Of a stretch of DNA of 64,000 nucleotides, positions 1 through 9,962 are shown one piece after another. Origin of the DNA: Pseudomonas cedrina subsp. cedrina. GTDB lineage: Bacteria; Pseudomonadota; Gammaproteobacteria; Pseudomonadales; Pseudomonadaceae. The position numbers and the translations under genes were made by a program. Every line of letters begins with the position of its first letter. Position 1 is the first letter of the stretch. Location: NCBI RefSeq assembly GCF_001983175.1, contig NZ_MNPW01000004.1:310001-374000 (forward strand), in the 5' to 3' direction. The notes below the pieces were generated by a model that saw nothing but the letters and a program-made list of their open reading frames with translations, had not been told where the DNA came from and did no database searches.

Positions 1-4
1 GCTG

Positions 5-1321
5 TTACCAGCAAATGCCTTCGGTGCGACCGCCCGCACTGGTGGCCTTGGACATGAAGCCCACCAGGTCGATCACTTGCTTGCCGTGCGGTGCGTTCTG
101 CGCCAGGGCACGGAACTTCTCATCACGGTTGCCCAGGATGATCACGTCGGAGTTGTTGATCACGTCGTCGAAGTCCGAGTTGAGCAGGGACGACACGTGC
201 GGGATCTTGCCTTCGATGTAGTCTTTGTTCGCGCCGTGCACACGGGCGTACTCGACGTTGCTGTCGTAGATGCTCAGGTCGTAGCCCTTGCCGATCAGCA
301 TTTCGGCCAGCTCGACCAGCGGGCTTTCGCGCAGGTCATCGGTACCGGCCTTGAAGCTCAGGCCCAGCAGCGCGACTTTGCGTTTGTCGTGGCTGGACAC
401 GATGTCGAAGGCGTTCTGTACCTGGGACTCGTTGCTGCGCATCAGCGAGTTGAGCAGTGGCGCTTCCACGTCCAGGGAGCTGGCGCGGTAGGTGAGGGCG
501 CGCACGTCTTTTGGCAGGCACGAACCACCGAAGGCGAAGCCTGGGCGCATGTAGTACTGGGACAGGTTGAGGGTCTTGTCCTGGCAAACCACTTCCATCA
601 CTTCACGACCGTCGACGCCGACAGCCTTGGCGATGTTGCCGATCTCGTTGGCGAAGGTCACCTTGGTGGCGTGCCACACGTTGCAGGTGTACTTGATCAT
701 CTCGGCAACGGCGATGTCCTTGCGGATGATCGGGGCGTCGAGTTCTTCGTACAGCGACTGCAGGACATCGCCGGAGGCTTTGTCGAATTCGCCGATGACG
801 GTCATCGGTGGCAGGTCGTAGTCAGCGATGGCGGTGGATTCACGCAGGAATTCCGGGTTGACCGCAACACCGAAGTCGACGCCGGCTTTTTTGCCGGAGC
901 AGTCTTCAAGGATCGGGATCACCACGTTGGCCACGGTGCCTGGCAGGACGGTGCTGCGCACGACCACGGTGTGGCGGGTGGCTTTGTCACGCAGGACCAG
1001 GCCGATCTCGCGGCATACCGCTTCGATGTAGTCGAGTTCCAGGTCGCCGTTTTTCTTGCTCGGCGTACCGACGCAAATCATCGACAGGTCAGTATCGCGA
1101 ATGGCTTCGGCGAAGTTGGTGGTGCCGCGCAGCCGGCCGGTTTCAATACCCTGGCTCAACAGCTCGCCCAGACCGGGTTCAACGATTGGCGATTTGCCTG
1201 CATTGATAAGGTCAATCTTGTCCTTGGAGATGTCTACGCCAACCACTTCGTGGCCGCGGGCAGACAGGCAACCGGCACATACCGCGCCAACGTAACCCAA
1301 ACCAAATATGCTGATGCGCAT
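5..1321 (-). CDS. algD: GDP-mannose 6-dehydrogenase AlgD
   Basis: Oxidises GDP-mannose to GDP-mannuronate in two NAD-dependent steps, the committed reaction of alginate synthesis in the cytoplasm. The 438-residue product begins MRISIFGLGYVGAVCAG, a Rossmann dinucleotide-binding start, has the catalytic cysteine in the segment FAFGGSCLPKDVRAL, and ends EGICW as AlgD proteins do. I chose the ATG at 1321 because a GAGGT Shine-Dalgarno lies 8 nt upstream and the family starts there; the frame is open further upstream, which would add 13 residues. algD is normally first in the alginate operon, so alg8 and the rest should lie just left of the window. A long leader and an AlgU-type promoter lie to the right. 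Confidence 0.96.
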   Translation of the reverse strand: MRISIFGLGYVGAVCAGCLSARGHEVVGVDISKDKIDLINAGKSPIVEPGLGELLSQGIETGRLRGTTNFAEAIRDTDLSMICVGTPSKKNGDLELDYIEAVCREIGLVLRDKATRHTVVVRSTVLPGTVANVVIPILEDCSGKKAGVDFGVAVNPEFLRESTAIADYDLPPMTVIGEFDKASGDVLQSLYEELDAPIIRKDIAVAEMIKYTCNVWHATKVTFANEIGNIAKAVGVDGREVMEVVCQDKTLNLSQYYMRPGFAFGGSCLPKDVRALTYRASSLDVEAPLLNSLMRSNESQVQNAFDIVSSHDKRKVALLGLSFKAGTDDLRESPLVELAEMLIGKGYDLSIYDSNVEYARVHGANKDYIEGKIPHVSSLLNSDFDDVINNSDVIILGNRDEKFRALAQNAPHGKQVIDLVGFMSKATSAGGRTEGICW

Positions 1322-2091
1322 CGCATTTACCTCATTGTCATTGAAGACGGTGTTAATCATGCCAAATAGATGGCGAGTTCATTTTTGCAAGCGTCACTGA
1401 ATGCCACGGAAGTTGAGCGAATAGACGCCGACTTACCGCGTACAGGCATGTTAAGTAGTGAGTGACTAACTATTGCACTCAAGTTGTGCGCAACTTGGCC
1501 TTGTTATTGGGGCTTGCTCCTAAATGCAGCCGGCCTTCTTGGGGGAAGGTGCCGACGCCAGTGCCACAAGGTGCAGATAGAGGCTGTGAGCCTTTAAATA
1601 TCAACACCTTGGGTGTCATCACTGACACATTTGGGTAAGCGCTACCTTGGCCTTTCGGGATAGCAATTGATCCTTATCGCCGCCCTCAACTCATATCAGT
1701 CGATGATGTGACCCGTGAGTCAAAGTTGATGGGGCAACTTGGCTGCTTCCTTGGGTCGCTATGTAAGTCATCTCTTACAGAAACAGAGAATTTCGTTACC
1801 GGTGGTATGAGCCGTGCGTTCAGACGAAGTTCCTGGCCGCTCATCCTGTTTCCCGAAATTTTTTGAAATATTGGCAGAGATGGCACTAATACTATATTGA
1901 TAGCACTTGCAATTTGGGCCAGTAGTTACAGGTAGTTGGCGCGAAGAGATAGTTTTGTGCCACTAGTGTTTAAAAAAAGTGGTGCCACTACGAAAAAAAC
2001 CGACGGATGTCGAGTGAAAGAATTGTTAGATGTGCTTCATGATGTTTTTTGACGCCAAAAGCATGACGTTTTAAGGCGGGAATGCGCTAAA
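1322..2091. other. long non-coding algD leader and upstream control region
   Basis: This stretch of about 770 bp has no convincing gene. It holds the presumed algD leader (1322-1800), the AlgU-type promoter, and an A/T-richer upstream part (about 1880-2080). In other pseudomonads this region binds AlgR, AmrZ and other activators. I looked for AlgR-type sites (CCGTTCGTC) and found no clear copy. Confidence 0.6.
1806..1832 (-). promoter_or_regulatory. candidate AlgU (sigma-22) promoter of algD
   Basis: On the minus strand GAACTT (1832-1827) is followed after exactly 16 bases by TCATA (1810-1806). The AlgU/RpoE-type consensus is GAACTT-N16/17-TCTGA. This would start the transcript near 1800 and give a leader of about 480 nt before algD. 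A long untranslated leader is typical of algD in Pseudomonas. The -10 match is partial. Confidence 0.6.
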
Positions 2092-2125
2092 AAATGTGGG
2101 AGCTGGCAAGCCAGCTCCCACATTT
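2092..2125. repeat. perfect palindrome of the GTGGGAGC repeat family
   Basis: Two perfect 16-bp arms (AAATGTGGGAGCTGGC and its complement) are separated by AA. It lies 22 bp past the yaaA stop and could act as its transcription terminator (ends in TTT). It is the most compact copy of the repeat found about a dozen times in this window. Confidence 0.85.
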
Positions 2126-2146
2126 GAATATCTGTGCGAGCGCGCC

Positions 2147-2926
2147 TTATTCCGGTGCGTGATCGCGCAGGAACACCAGGTTGTCCGGCTTGGACTGCTG
2201 CGCATCGAAGCGATAGCCCTGCGCGTCAAAGGCCTTGAGCTTGGCCGGGTCGTTGATGCGCTCCTGGATGACAAAGCGGCTCATCATGCCCCGCGCCTTT
2301 TTGGCGTAGAAGCTGATGATCTTGTACTGGCCGTTCTTGAGGTCCTTGAACTCGGTGTTGATGATCCGTGCGTTAAGCGCCGTGCGCTTGACCGCCGAGA
2401 AGTACTCGTTGGACGCCAGATTCAGCAGCACGTCGTCACCCTGTTCGGTCAGCGCTTCGTTCAGCCACTCGCTGATGCGCGTGCCCCAGAACGCGTACAA
2501 ATCCTTGCCACGGGGGTTGGCGAGCTTGGTGCCCATCTCCAGGCGGTACGGCATCATCAGGTCCAGGGGGCGCAGCAGGCCATAAAGGCCGGAGAGCATG
2601 CGCAGGTGGTCCTGGGCGTAGGTGAAATCGGCATCGCTGAAGGTCTCGGCATTCAGGCCGGTGTACACATCACCTTTGAACGCCAACAGCGCCTGCTTGG
2701 CATTGGCCGGCGTGAACGCCGGGGTCCAGCTGCCGAAGCGCGCGGCGTTGAGGCCGCCGATCTTGTCGGAGACGTGCATCAAGTCGCTGATCTGCGCCGG
2801 GCTCAGTTCGCGCAACTGTTCGATCAGTTCCTGGGAGTGGTCCAGATACTGCGGCTGGGTGAAGCGCTGGGTCGTGGGCGCGGTCTCGAAATCGAGGGTC
2901 TTGGCGGGGGAAATCACCATCAGCAT
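2147..2926 (-). CDS. yaaA: peroxide stress protein YaaA
   Basis: A YaaA/DUF328 family protein. The E. coli member lowers intracellular free iron during hydrogen peroxide stress and so limits DNA and protein damage; its biochemical activity is still poorly defined. The 259-residue protein has the family start [12 protein letters not shown], the segment [32 protein letters not shown], and [13 protein letters not shown] near residue 205-215. Length matches the family. Start ATG at 2926 has AAGGA 9 nt upstream; a second Met two codons later (2920) is also possible. It is monocistronic, divergent from the deacetylase-like gene at 3059. Confidence 0.95.
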   Translation of the reverse strand: MLMVISPAKTLDFETAPTTQRFTQPQYLDHSQELIEQLRELSPAQISDLMHVSDKIGGLNAARFGSWTPAFTPANAKQALLAFKGDVYTGLNAETFSDADFTYAQDHLRMLSGLYGLLRPLDLMMPYRLEMGTKLANPRGKDLYAFWGTRISEWLNEALTEQGDDVLLNLASNEYFSAVKRTALNARIINTEFKDLKNGQYKIISFYAKKARGMMSRFVIQERINDPAKLKAFDAQGYRFDAQQSKPDNLVFLRDHAPE

Positions 2927-3058
2927 GAAGTCGTTTCCTTAAATCGTGGCGTGTAACGTGAGCGCGATTCTAGGGGCTGGGGCGTTTTGACTCCACCTAT
3001 GATGGCGATAGGCATGATCCGCTATAGTGGCCAACGACTCTGGAGAAGGAGACCCTGT

Positions 3059-4183
3059 GTGCGAATCGCGCTTTTATTATCGGCATGCCTGCTGTGCCTG
3101 AATGCCCAAGCTGCGCCAGTGGACGTGGCCAGCCTCGATCGTGGCACCTGGCCCGAGCAGCTCGGCACGCCAGCGCTGTTCGACGTGGCTTCGCGCGCCG
3201 AAATCCTGATGTTCGCCCACAGCCTGCTGGCCAGCGAGTCCTTGGATGACGCGGCGCTCAAACAGCGCCTGGGCTTGAAGATCATCAACCGGGCCGCCAT
3301 CGACGACCTGCGCCGCCAGCTCTGGCAACGCTTGCTGGAAAACTACAGCTTTGCCCAGGAAAGCTGCGAGGTCGACGCTTCGTTCTGCTATCTGGTCGAA
3401 AGCATGGACGACCTGCGTGAGCAGACCGGCAAGTTCGAAGTAAGCGAAGACTCTTTCTATATAGGCTGGGCTGCCCCGAGCCACACGTTTCATGAGCGCT
3501 ATCTGGACGAGCTGCTGCGCAAGGCCGCGCTGTTCCCGCAGATCAGCAGCGAAGTCGCGCGTTTCGGCGAGCATGAGCGCAAAGGCGACGAATTCAACGA
3601 CCGCCTGTTCCTCCTGACATTTGACGGCGGTCCCGCGCCGGTCAGCGGCAACACCGACTGGCTCACCGATTACCTGCGCAAGCAAAAGATGAACGCCACG
3701 TTCTTTGCCCTCGGCAGCAGCCTGCAAACCCGCGTGGAACGTAGCTCGGTTGCGCAGGTGCAGGCGTTGTACCAGGGCCAGTGCGTGGGCACCCAGGGCT
3801 GGCAATATCGCTCCCACAGCCACTGGGTGGATTGGCAGGGCTCCGTCACCCGCAGCGCCGCGCTGGTGCAAAACCTGATGCCGGAGAATTATGTGCCGCT
3901 GTTCCGTCCGCCCTACGGCCAGCGCCGCGCCGACAGCCAAGGTTTTTTCCAGGCCCAAGGCTTGCAGGTGGCGCTGTGGGACATCGATTCCCAGGACGAG
4001 CCGGGCAAGCTCAAGGCCGCTGAGTCGGCGCAACGGGTGCTGACGTTGATGCTGCTGTGGCGCAAGGGCGTGATTGTGTTTCACGATACCCAGGACAAGG
4101 CACGGGTGGCGTTGCCGATGTTGCTGCAAGCGACGGCGCAAAGTGGTCTGGGTTGGCAGGACTGCCGGGAGGCGTTTCGCTGA
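3059..4183 (+). CDS. exported polysaccharide deacetylase-like protein (NodB fold)
   Basis: Predicted periplasmic or surface carbohydrate esterase of the NodB type. I chose the GTG at 3059 because AAGGAG sits 7 nt upstream and the next 18 residues (RIALLLSACLLCLNAQA) form a signal peptide. The N-terminal half (to about residue 175) is unassigned. The NodB-like part has LLTFDGGP, FRPPYG and VIVFHDT, matching motifs 1, 3 and 5. Motif 1 is normally TFDDGP; the second Asp, a metal ligand, is Gly here, and the motif-2 histidine pair is not canonical either (RSHSHW). Fold assignment is good, but deacetylase activity is doubtful. No sugar-biosynthesis operon surrounds it. Confidence 0.8.
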   Translation: MRIALLLSACLLCLNAQAAPVDVASLDRGTWPEQLGTPALFDVASRAEILMFAHSLLASESLDDAALKQRLGLKIINRAAIDDLRRQLWQRLLENYSFAQESCEVDASFCYLVESMDDLREQTGKFEVSEDSFYIGWAAPSHTFHERYLDELLRKAALFPQISSEVARFGEHERKGDEFNDRLFLLTFDGGPAPVSGNTDWLTDYLRKQKMNATFFALGSSLQTRVERSSVAQVQALYQGQCVGTQGWQYRSHSHWVDWQGSVTRSAALVQNLMPENYVPLFRPPYGQRRADSQGFFQAQGLQVALWDIDSQDEPGKLKAAESAQRVLTLMLLWRKGVIVFHDTQDKARVALPMLLQATAQSGLGWQDCREAFR

Positions 4184-4522
4184 AATGCCCGGCCCTGTTG
4201 GGTGCGGGGGAATTTCGGGGTAATTTTGCGCGACATTTCGATGCAGGCGGACTTCCGACTTTAGCGGGCTGCCTGGCACTCGGCTAGTGCTATTCGTCAT
4301 CCTGAAAAATAAACTTCAAAAAAACGTCAAAGTGCTTTTTCCTGTCATGGGTTTTGCGGTATTACGAAGTCAGATCGCCGAAACCTGCAACACAGGTGGC
4401 GTCTTCCAAGACTCCTGCTGTGGGCAATGCACTTGACGTCACTCAGGTGTGTTCGGTGGTCGATTCGAGGCGCAGCACCGCCCAGGTATTGCGTCGAATG
4501 GCTCCCACAAAGGTGACCGAGT
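4184..4522. other. 339-bp intergenic region, nothing recognised
   Basis: No reading frame here resembles a protein. The middle (about 4290-4350) is A-rich with runs of A, then mixed sequence runs into the PhoH-like start. It presumably contains the promoter and leader of the PIN-PhoH gene. I saw no clear terminator or known RNA motif. Confidence 0.5.
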
Positions 4523-5917
4523 ATGGATGATCATGGACGTAACCCTTCTTCCGACCAGCCAATCCTTTATGTGCTTGATACCAACGTACTGATCCACGAT
4601 CCAAACGCACTGCTTAACTTCGAAGAACACCACGTCGCCATCCCCATGATCGTGCTTGAGGAGCTCGACAAACTCAAAAGCGGGCACCACAGCGTGGCTG
4701 CCGAATGCCGCCAGGCCATCCGCCTGATCGACAAGACACTGGGCGAAGCATCGCCGGAGGATGTCGAGGTCGGCGTACCGATCCAGCGTGGCAAGAGCGG
4801 GCCCAAAGGCTTGCTGTCGATTCTGATGAGCAAGCGCAGCGAGCCCAACAGCCTGCTGCCGGAAAACCTCAACGACAACAAAATCATCAACCAATTGATC
4901 GACCTGCACGCGCGCGACAAGGACCTGCGCCTGGTGCTGGTGACCAAAGACATCAATATGCGCCTCAAGGCCCGCGCGTGTGGGATCGCCGCCGAGGACT
5001 ACAGCACCGACCAACTGGTCGACGACGTCTCGATGCTGTCGCGTGGTTATCACACCGTGACAGGCTCGTTCTGGGACCTGGTCAGCAAGGTGGAAACCCG
5101 CCAGGATCATGGCCGCACCTGGCACCAGGTACAACTGATCGACAACCTGCCGGCGGTGCACATCAATGAATTCATCATCGACGAACAAGGCTTCGTCGGC
5201 TGGATCAAGGAAATCCAGGTCGACAAGCTGCTGATCCTCGACCTGCATCAGGAACCCCTGTTGCATCAGGAAGCCTGGGGCCTGAAACCGCGTGATATCT
5301 ACCAGAGCCTGGCGTTGTATGCGCTGCTCGATCCGGACATCCACCTGGTCAACCTGACCGGCGCCGCGGGCTCGGGGAAAACCATCCTCGCCCTGGCCGC
5401 CGCCATCGAACAGACCATGGTCACCAAACGCTATCGCCGCATCATCGCCACCCGCAGCGTGCAGGGCCTGGACCAGGAGATCGGCTTTTTGCCCGGTACC
5501 GAAGCGGAAAAAATGGAGCCGTGGCTGGGCGCGATCACCGACAACCTCGAAGCGTTGCACATGGATGACGAAAACACCCATGGCAGCGTCGACTACATCC
5601 TCAGCAAAGTGCCGTTGCAGTTCAAATCCCTCAACTACATCCGAGGTCGCAGCTTCCAGCAGAGCCTGATCCTGATCGATGAATGCCAGAACCTGACCCC
5701 GCACCAGATGAAAACCATCATCACCCGTGCCGGCGCCGGTTCCAAAGTGGTGTGCCTGGGCAACCTGGCACAGATCGACACCCCTTACCTGTCCGCGACC
5801 AGCTCCGGGCTGACCTACCTGACGGAACGCTTCAAAGACTTCCCGAACGGCGTGCATATTGCACTGCAAGGGGTACCTCGCTCGATTCTGGCCGAATACG
5901 CCGAATCGCATCTGTAG
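4523..5917 (+). CDS. PIN-PhoH family ATPase
   Basis: A two-domain protein with an N-terminal PIN nuclease domain (about residues 13-150; LYVLDTNVLIHDP carries the first acidic residues, EELDKL the next) and a C-terminal PhoH ATPase (about 235-460). Walker A is GAAGSGKT and Walker B is LILIDECQN. Family members of this arrangement are RNA helicase/RNases; in mycobacteria the PhoH2 proteins unwind and cut RNA. The 464-residue length is normal. The start at 4523 follows GGTGACCGAGT, a weak ribosome site. The gene stands alone and is followed by a palindromic repeat. Its cellular role in Pseudomonas is not established. Confidence 0.92.
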   Translation: MDDHGRNPSSDQPILYVLDTNVLIHDPNALLNFEEHHVAIPMIVLEELDKLKSGHHSVAAECRQAIRLIDKTLGEASPEDVEVGVPIQRGKSGPKGLLSILMSKRSEPNSLLPENLNDNKIINQLIDLHARDKDLRLVLVTKDINMRLKARACGIAAEDYSTDQLVDDVSMLSRGYHTVTGSFWDLVSKVETRQDHGRTWHQVQLIDNLPAVHINEFIIDEQGFVGWIKEIQVDKLLILDLHQEPLLHQEAWGLKPRDIYQSLALYALLDPDIHLVNLTGAAGSGKTILALAAAIEQTMVTKRYRRIIATRSVQGLDQEIGFLPGTEAEKMEPWLGAITDNLEALHMDDENTHGSVDYILSKVPLQFKSLNYIRGRSFQQSLILIDECQNLTPHQMKTIITRAGAGSKVVCLGNLAQIDTPYLSATSSGLTYLTERFKDFPNGVHIALQGVPRSILAEYAESHL

Positions 5918-5945
5918 ACATGGCTGGCCTGGGAACTGGCTTTAT

Positions 5946-6030
5946 GTGGGAGCTGGCTTGCCTGCGATAGCATCACCGCGGTGTGACTGATACACCGCGG
6001 TGCCTGCATCGCAGGCAAGCCAGCTCCCAC
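5946..6030. repeat. long palindromic intergenic repeat (GTGGGAGC family)
   Basis: Outer arms of 23 bp at 5946-5968 and 6008-6030 are perfect inverted copies. The inner part has CACCGCGGTG twice. It lies between phoH and moaC, so its transcript would fold into a long hairpin that could end phoH transcription. Confidence 0.85.
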
Positions 6031-6097
6031 ACAGGTCTGCTGCCACATTTAATCCTGGTTGGGTTTACAATCGCTGCTCCTGATCAGGAGTATCCCT

Positions 6098-6571
6098 GTG
6101 CTGACTCATCTCGATTCCCAAGGTCGCGCCCATATGGTCGACGTCACCGACAAGTCCGTGACGTTCCGTGAGGCGGTGGCCGAAGCGCGGGTGCGCATGT
6201 TGCCCGAAACCCTGCAAATGATTGTCGACGGCGCCCACCCCAAGGGCGACGTGTTTGCCGTGGCCCGCATTGCCGGGATCCAGGCGGCGAAAAAAACCAG
6301 CGACCTGATTCCCCTGTGCCACCCGCTGATGTTGACCGGCGTCAAGGTCGAACTCCGCGCCGACGGTGCAGACTCGGTGCACATCCTGGCGCGCTGCAAA
6401 CTCTCCGGCCAGACCGGCGTGGAAATGGAAGCGTTGACCGCCGCCAGCGTCGCGGCCCTGACCATCTATGACATGTGCAAGGCCGTGGACCGTGGCATGA
6501 CCATCGAAAGCATTCGCCTGCTGGAAAAACTGGGCGGTAAAAGCGGGCACTTCAAGGCGGACCAGGCATGA
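6098..6571 (+). CDS. moaC: cyclic pyranopterin monophosphate synthase MoaC
   Basis: Converts the 3',8-cyclo-GTP made by MoaA into cyclic pyranopterin monophosphate, the first isolable molybdenum cofactor intermediate. The 157-residue product has the family segments [37 protein letters not shown] and YDMCKA. I chose the GTG at 6098 because CAGGAG lies 7 nt upstream and the resulting length matches MoaC. It overlaps moaD by ATGA, which indicates translational coupling in a moaCDE operon. moaA is not present here. Confidence 0.96.
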   Translation: MLTHLDSQGRAHMVDVTDKSVTFREAVAEARVRMLPETLQMIVDGAHPKGDVFAVARIAGIQAAKKTSDLIPLCHPLMLTGVKVELRADGADSVHILARCKLSGQTGVEMEALTAASVAALTIYDMCKAVDRGMTIESIRLLEKLGGKSGHFKADQA

Positions 6572-6810
6572 GCATCAACGTATTGTTTTTTGCGCGTTAC
6601 AGCGAAGCGATTGGCCTGGACTCCCTCGAGATGGAAGGCGACTTCGCGACCGTCGACGCGGTGCGCCAGGCGTTGGCGAGTGATGAGGGGTTTGAAGTGC
6701 TCAAGGAATCCAGCTTGATGTGCGCCCGCAATCAAGAACTCTGTAGCCTTGATGAGCCCTTGCAGGCCGGCGATGAAGTCGCTTTCTTCCCGCCCGTGAC
6801 CGGAGGCTGA
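6568..6810 (+). CDS. moaD: molybdopterin synthase sulfur carrier subunit MoaD
   Basis: Small ubiquitin-like sulfur carrier of molybdopterin synthase. After adenylation and sulfuration by MoeB and a sulfur donor, its C-terminal thiocarboxylate delivers sulfur to the precursor. The 80-residue protein ends PPVTGG, the required double glycine tail. It starts inside the moaC stop (ATGA) and is followed after 2 bp by moaE, so the two synthase subunits are made from one message. Confidence 0.96.
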   Translation: MSINVLFFARYSEAIGLDSLEMEGDFATVDAVRQALASDEGFEVLKESSLMCARNQELCSLDEPLQAGDEVAFFPPVTGG

Positions 6811-6812
6811 GC

Positions 6813-7259
6813 ATGGCCATCCGTGTGCAGGTCGAAGCGTTTGATCCCGGTGCCGAAGTCAACGCGATGCACGCGGCCAATGTCGGCGTGGGCGCGGTGG
6901 TGAGTTTTGTCGGGTATGTGCGCGACTTCAACGAAGGTCGCGACGTGTCGGGGATGTTCCTGGAGCACTATCCCGGCATGACCGAAAAGGCCTTGGCCAA
7001 GATCGCCGTGGAAGCCGAGCAGCGTTGGCCGTTGCTCAAGCTGGAAGTGTTGCACCGCATCGGCGCGCTGGAGCCGGGGGAGCCGATTGTGTTTGTTGCG
7101 GCCGCCAGTGCACACCGGCAGGCGGCGTTTGATGCCTGCGCGTTTGTGATGGATTACCTGAAGACCAGGGCGCCGTTCTGGAAGAAGGAAAATACCCCTG
7201 AAGGCCCACGCTGGGTGGAAGGGCGCGCCAGCGATCATGCGGCAGCGGAGCGCTGGTAA
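6813..7259 (+). CDS. moaE: molybdopterin synthase catalytic subunit MoaE
   Basis: Catalytic subunit that joins two sulfurs from MoaD thiocarboxylate to cyclic pyranopterin monophosphate to give molybdopterin. The 148-residue protein has GAVVSFVGYVRDFN, LEHYPGMTEKAL, HRIGALEPGEPIVFVAAASAHRQAAF and the catalytic lysines in LKTRAPFWKKE. The start ATG has GGAGG just upstream in the end of moaD. The operon ends here at a palindromic repeat. Confidence 0.96.
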   Translation: MAIRVQVEAFDPGAEVNAMHAANVGVGAVVSFVGYVRDFNEGRDVSGMFLEHYPGMTEKALAKIAVEAEQRWPLLKLEVLHRIGALEPGEPIVFVAAASAHRQAAFDACAFVMDYLKTRAPFWKKENTPEGPRWVEGRASDHAAAERW

Positions 7260-7283
7260 TAGCCTGCCAGATGCAGAGCGCAG

Positions 7284-7370
7284 TGTGGGAGCTGGCTTGC
7301 CTGCGATAGCATCACTTCGGTGTAACTGATACACCGCGGTGCCTGTATCGCAGGCAAGCCAGCTCCCACA
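7284..7370. repeat. long palindromic intergenic repeat (GTGGGAGC family)
   Basis: Inverted arms of about 25 bp (7284-7308 and 7346-7370) surround a short core nearly identical to that of the 5946-6030 copy. It lies between the convergent moaE and rhlB genes and may serve as a bidirectional terminator. Confidence 0.85.
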
Positions 7371-7389
7371 CAAGCCAGCTTCTACATGT

Positions 7390-8865
7390 TTACTGTGTTT
7401 CGGCCTGGGGGCGTTTACGTTCAACCGGGCGCAACAAATGCGTCGACGGCGTCTCGCAACTGATCTTGCGCCCCAGCAACGCCTCGATCGACGGCAACTG
7501 ATACGAGTCATCCTCCCCAGCAAAACTGATCGACACGCCCGCCGCGCCGGCACGGCCGGTACGGCCAATGCGGTGAACGTAGTCGTCCGGCACTTCCGGC
7601 AGGGTGAAGTTGATCACGTGGCTGATGCCGTCGATGTGAATCCCGCGCCCGGCCACGTCGGTGGCCACCAGCACGCGGATCTTGCCTTCGCGAAAGCCTT
7701 CCAGGGTCTTGATGCGCTTGTGCTGCGGCACGTCGCCGGACAGTTGCGCGGCGTTCACACCGTCGCGTACCAGGCGCTCTTCGATGCGGCGCACTTCGTC
7801 CTTGCGGTTGGCGAACACCATCACGCGTTCCCAGCCGTTGTCGTTGATCAGGTTGTAGAGCAGCTTGTACTTGTCGGCACCGGCCACGGCGTAGATGTGT
7901 TGCTCGACGTTTTCGCTGGCGACGTGAAGCGCTTCGATCTCGACGATGGACGGGTCGGTGGTCCATTGCTTGGCCAGGTTCATCACGTCTTCGGTGAAGG
8001 TCGCGGAGAACAGCAGGGTCTGGCGCTCGGCTTTTGGCGGGGTCTGGCGGATGATCTGGCGCACTTGCGGGATGAAACCCATGTCGAGCATGCGGTCGGC
8101 TTCGTCCAGCACCATCACTTCGACCATGTCCAGGTGCACGTCGCCGCGCTGGTTGAAGTCCAGCAGGCGGCCCGGGGTGGCGACCAGGATGTCGCAGTGG
8201 CGGGCTTCGAGGTGCTTTAGCTGCTTGTCGAAGTCCATGCCGCCAACGAAGGTCATCACGTTGAGGCCGGTGTACTTGGTCAGGTCGGCGGCGTCCTTGG
8301 CGATCTGCACCACCAGCTCCCGGGTCGGGGCGATGATCAGTGCGCGCGGCTCACCCATGTAGCGTTCTTTCGGCGGCGGCGTCTGCAGCAGTTGGGTGAT
8401 GATCGAGATCAGGAACGCGGCGGTCTTGCCGGTGCCGGTCTGGGCGCGGCCGATGGCGTCCTTGCCGGCGAGAGTGAAGCCCAGCACCTGCGCCTGGATC
8501 GGCGTGCAATACGGGAACCCCAGGTCCTGGATGGCGTGCATCAGTTCCGGGGCCAGGTCGAAGTCGTGGAAGCGGGTCTTGCCTTCCTGGGGCTCGACGA
8601 CGAAGTCTTCGAGTTTCCACGGGATGACGACCGGCTTTGGGGCCTGTTCGCGGCGCGGCTTTGGCGCGACTGGCGCGGCGGCGATCTCAGCCGGTTTTGC
8701 CTGCTCAGGCGCGGTTACCTTCGGCTGGGCAACAGGTGCCGTCCTGGCGGGCTGTTTGCCGTCATTGCGGCTGCCGGTTGGCGGGACAGGAGCACTGGGA
8801 ACTGGCGCGAGCGGCTCAGCCTCGCTTTTGCCGAACATCTTCTTGAGTGCTTTGAGCACGGTCAT
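7390..8865 (-). CDS. rhlB: DEAD-box ATP-dependent RNA helicase RhlB
   Basis: ATP-dependent RNA helicase; RhlB in proteobacteria works with RNase E and the degradosome to unwind structured mRNA. The 491-residue protein has an N-terminal low-complexity basic/proline-alanine extension (about residues 1-85) followed by the helicase core: [10 protein letters not shown] (Walker A), [16 protein letters not shown] (DEAD box), SATF, and [10 protein letters not shown]. The extension is typical of Pseudomonas RhlB and longer than in E. coli. RhlE is the main alternative, but the C-terminus lacks the long basic tail of RhlE. Confidence 0.88.
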   Translation of the reverse strand: MTVLKALKKMFGKSEAEPLAPVPSAPVPPTGSRNDGKQPARTAPVAQPKVTAPEQAKPAEIAAAPVAPKPRREQAPKPVVIPWKLEDFVVEPQEGKTRFHDFDLAPELMHAIQDLGFPYCTPIQAQVLGFTLAGKDAIGRAQTGTGKTAAFLISIITQLLQTPPPKERYMGEPRALIIAPTRELVVQIAKDAADLTKYTGLNVMTFVGGMDFDKQLKHLEARHCDILVATPGRLLDFNQRGDVHLDMVEVMVLDEADRMLDMGFIPQVRQIIRQTPPKAERQTLLFSATFTEDVMNLAKQWTTDPSIVEIEALHVASENVEQHIYAVAGADKYKLLYNLINDNGWERVMVFANRKDEVRRIEERLVRDGVNAAQLSGDVPQHKRIKTLEGFREGKIRVLVATDVAGRGIHIDGISHVINFTLPEVPDDYVHRIGRTGRAGAAGVSISFAGEDDSYQLPSIEALLGRKISCETPSTHLLRPVERKRPQAETQ

Positions 8866-8960
8866 CTCATCAATTGGTTAAGGAATATACGCCGGCCAGT
8901 GTAATGCAAGAATCGGGCGCGGCGTAGTGCGTCTGTCATACGGCTACAAAAACGCCCGGT

Positions 8961-9794
<834 letters not shown>

Positions 9795-9962
9795 TCAGGA
9801 CGGTAACACTATCAGTGACAGCCGCTCGTGGGATAGCAACTGGAATGACCGCGACAACTTCATGCCGCTTGACCCCAAAAAAAGCCAACACGGGTCGATA
9901 TCGCCTCATAAGGGTGCGCTGAAGTTCGAGCTCCGACACAACAAGAGCAACTGGAGGTTTGA

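Noticed and set aside
77..1369. A 430-codon open frame on the plus strand across algD
   Set aside because: It is exactly antisense to a clear algD gene and its translation is low-complexity, rich in V, A, G and H, as high-GC shadows are.
5946..7370. Repeated palindromes that could suggest a CRISPR array
   Set aside because: The copies are widely spaced between genes, are long inverted repeats and have no regular spacers or cas genes.
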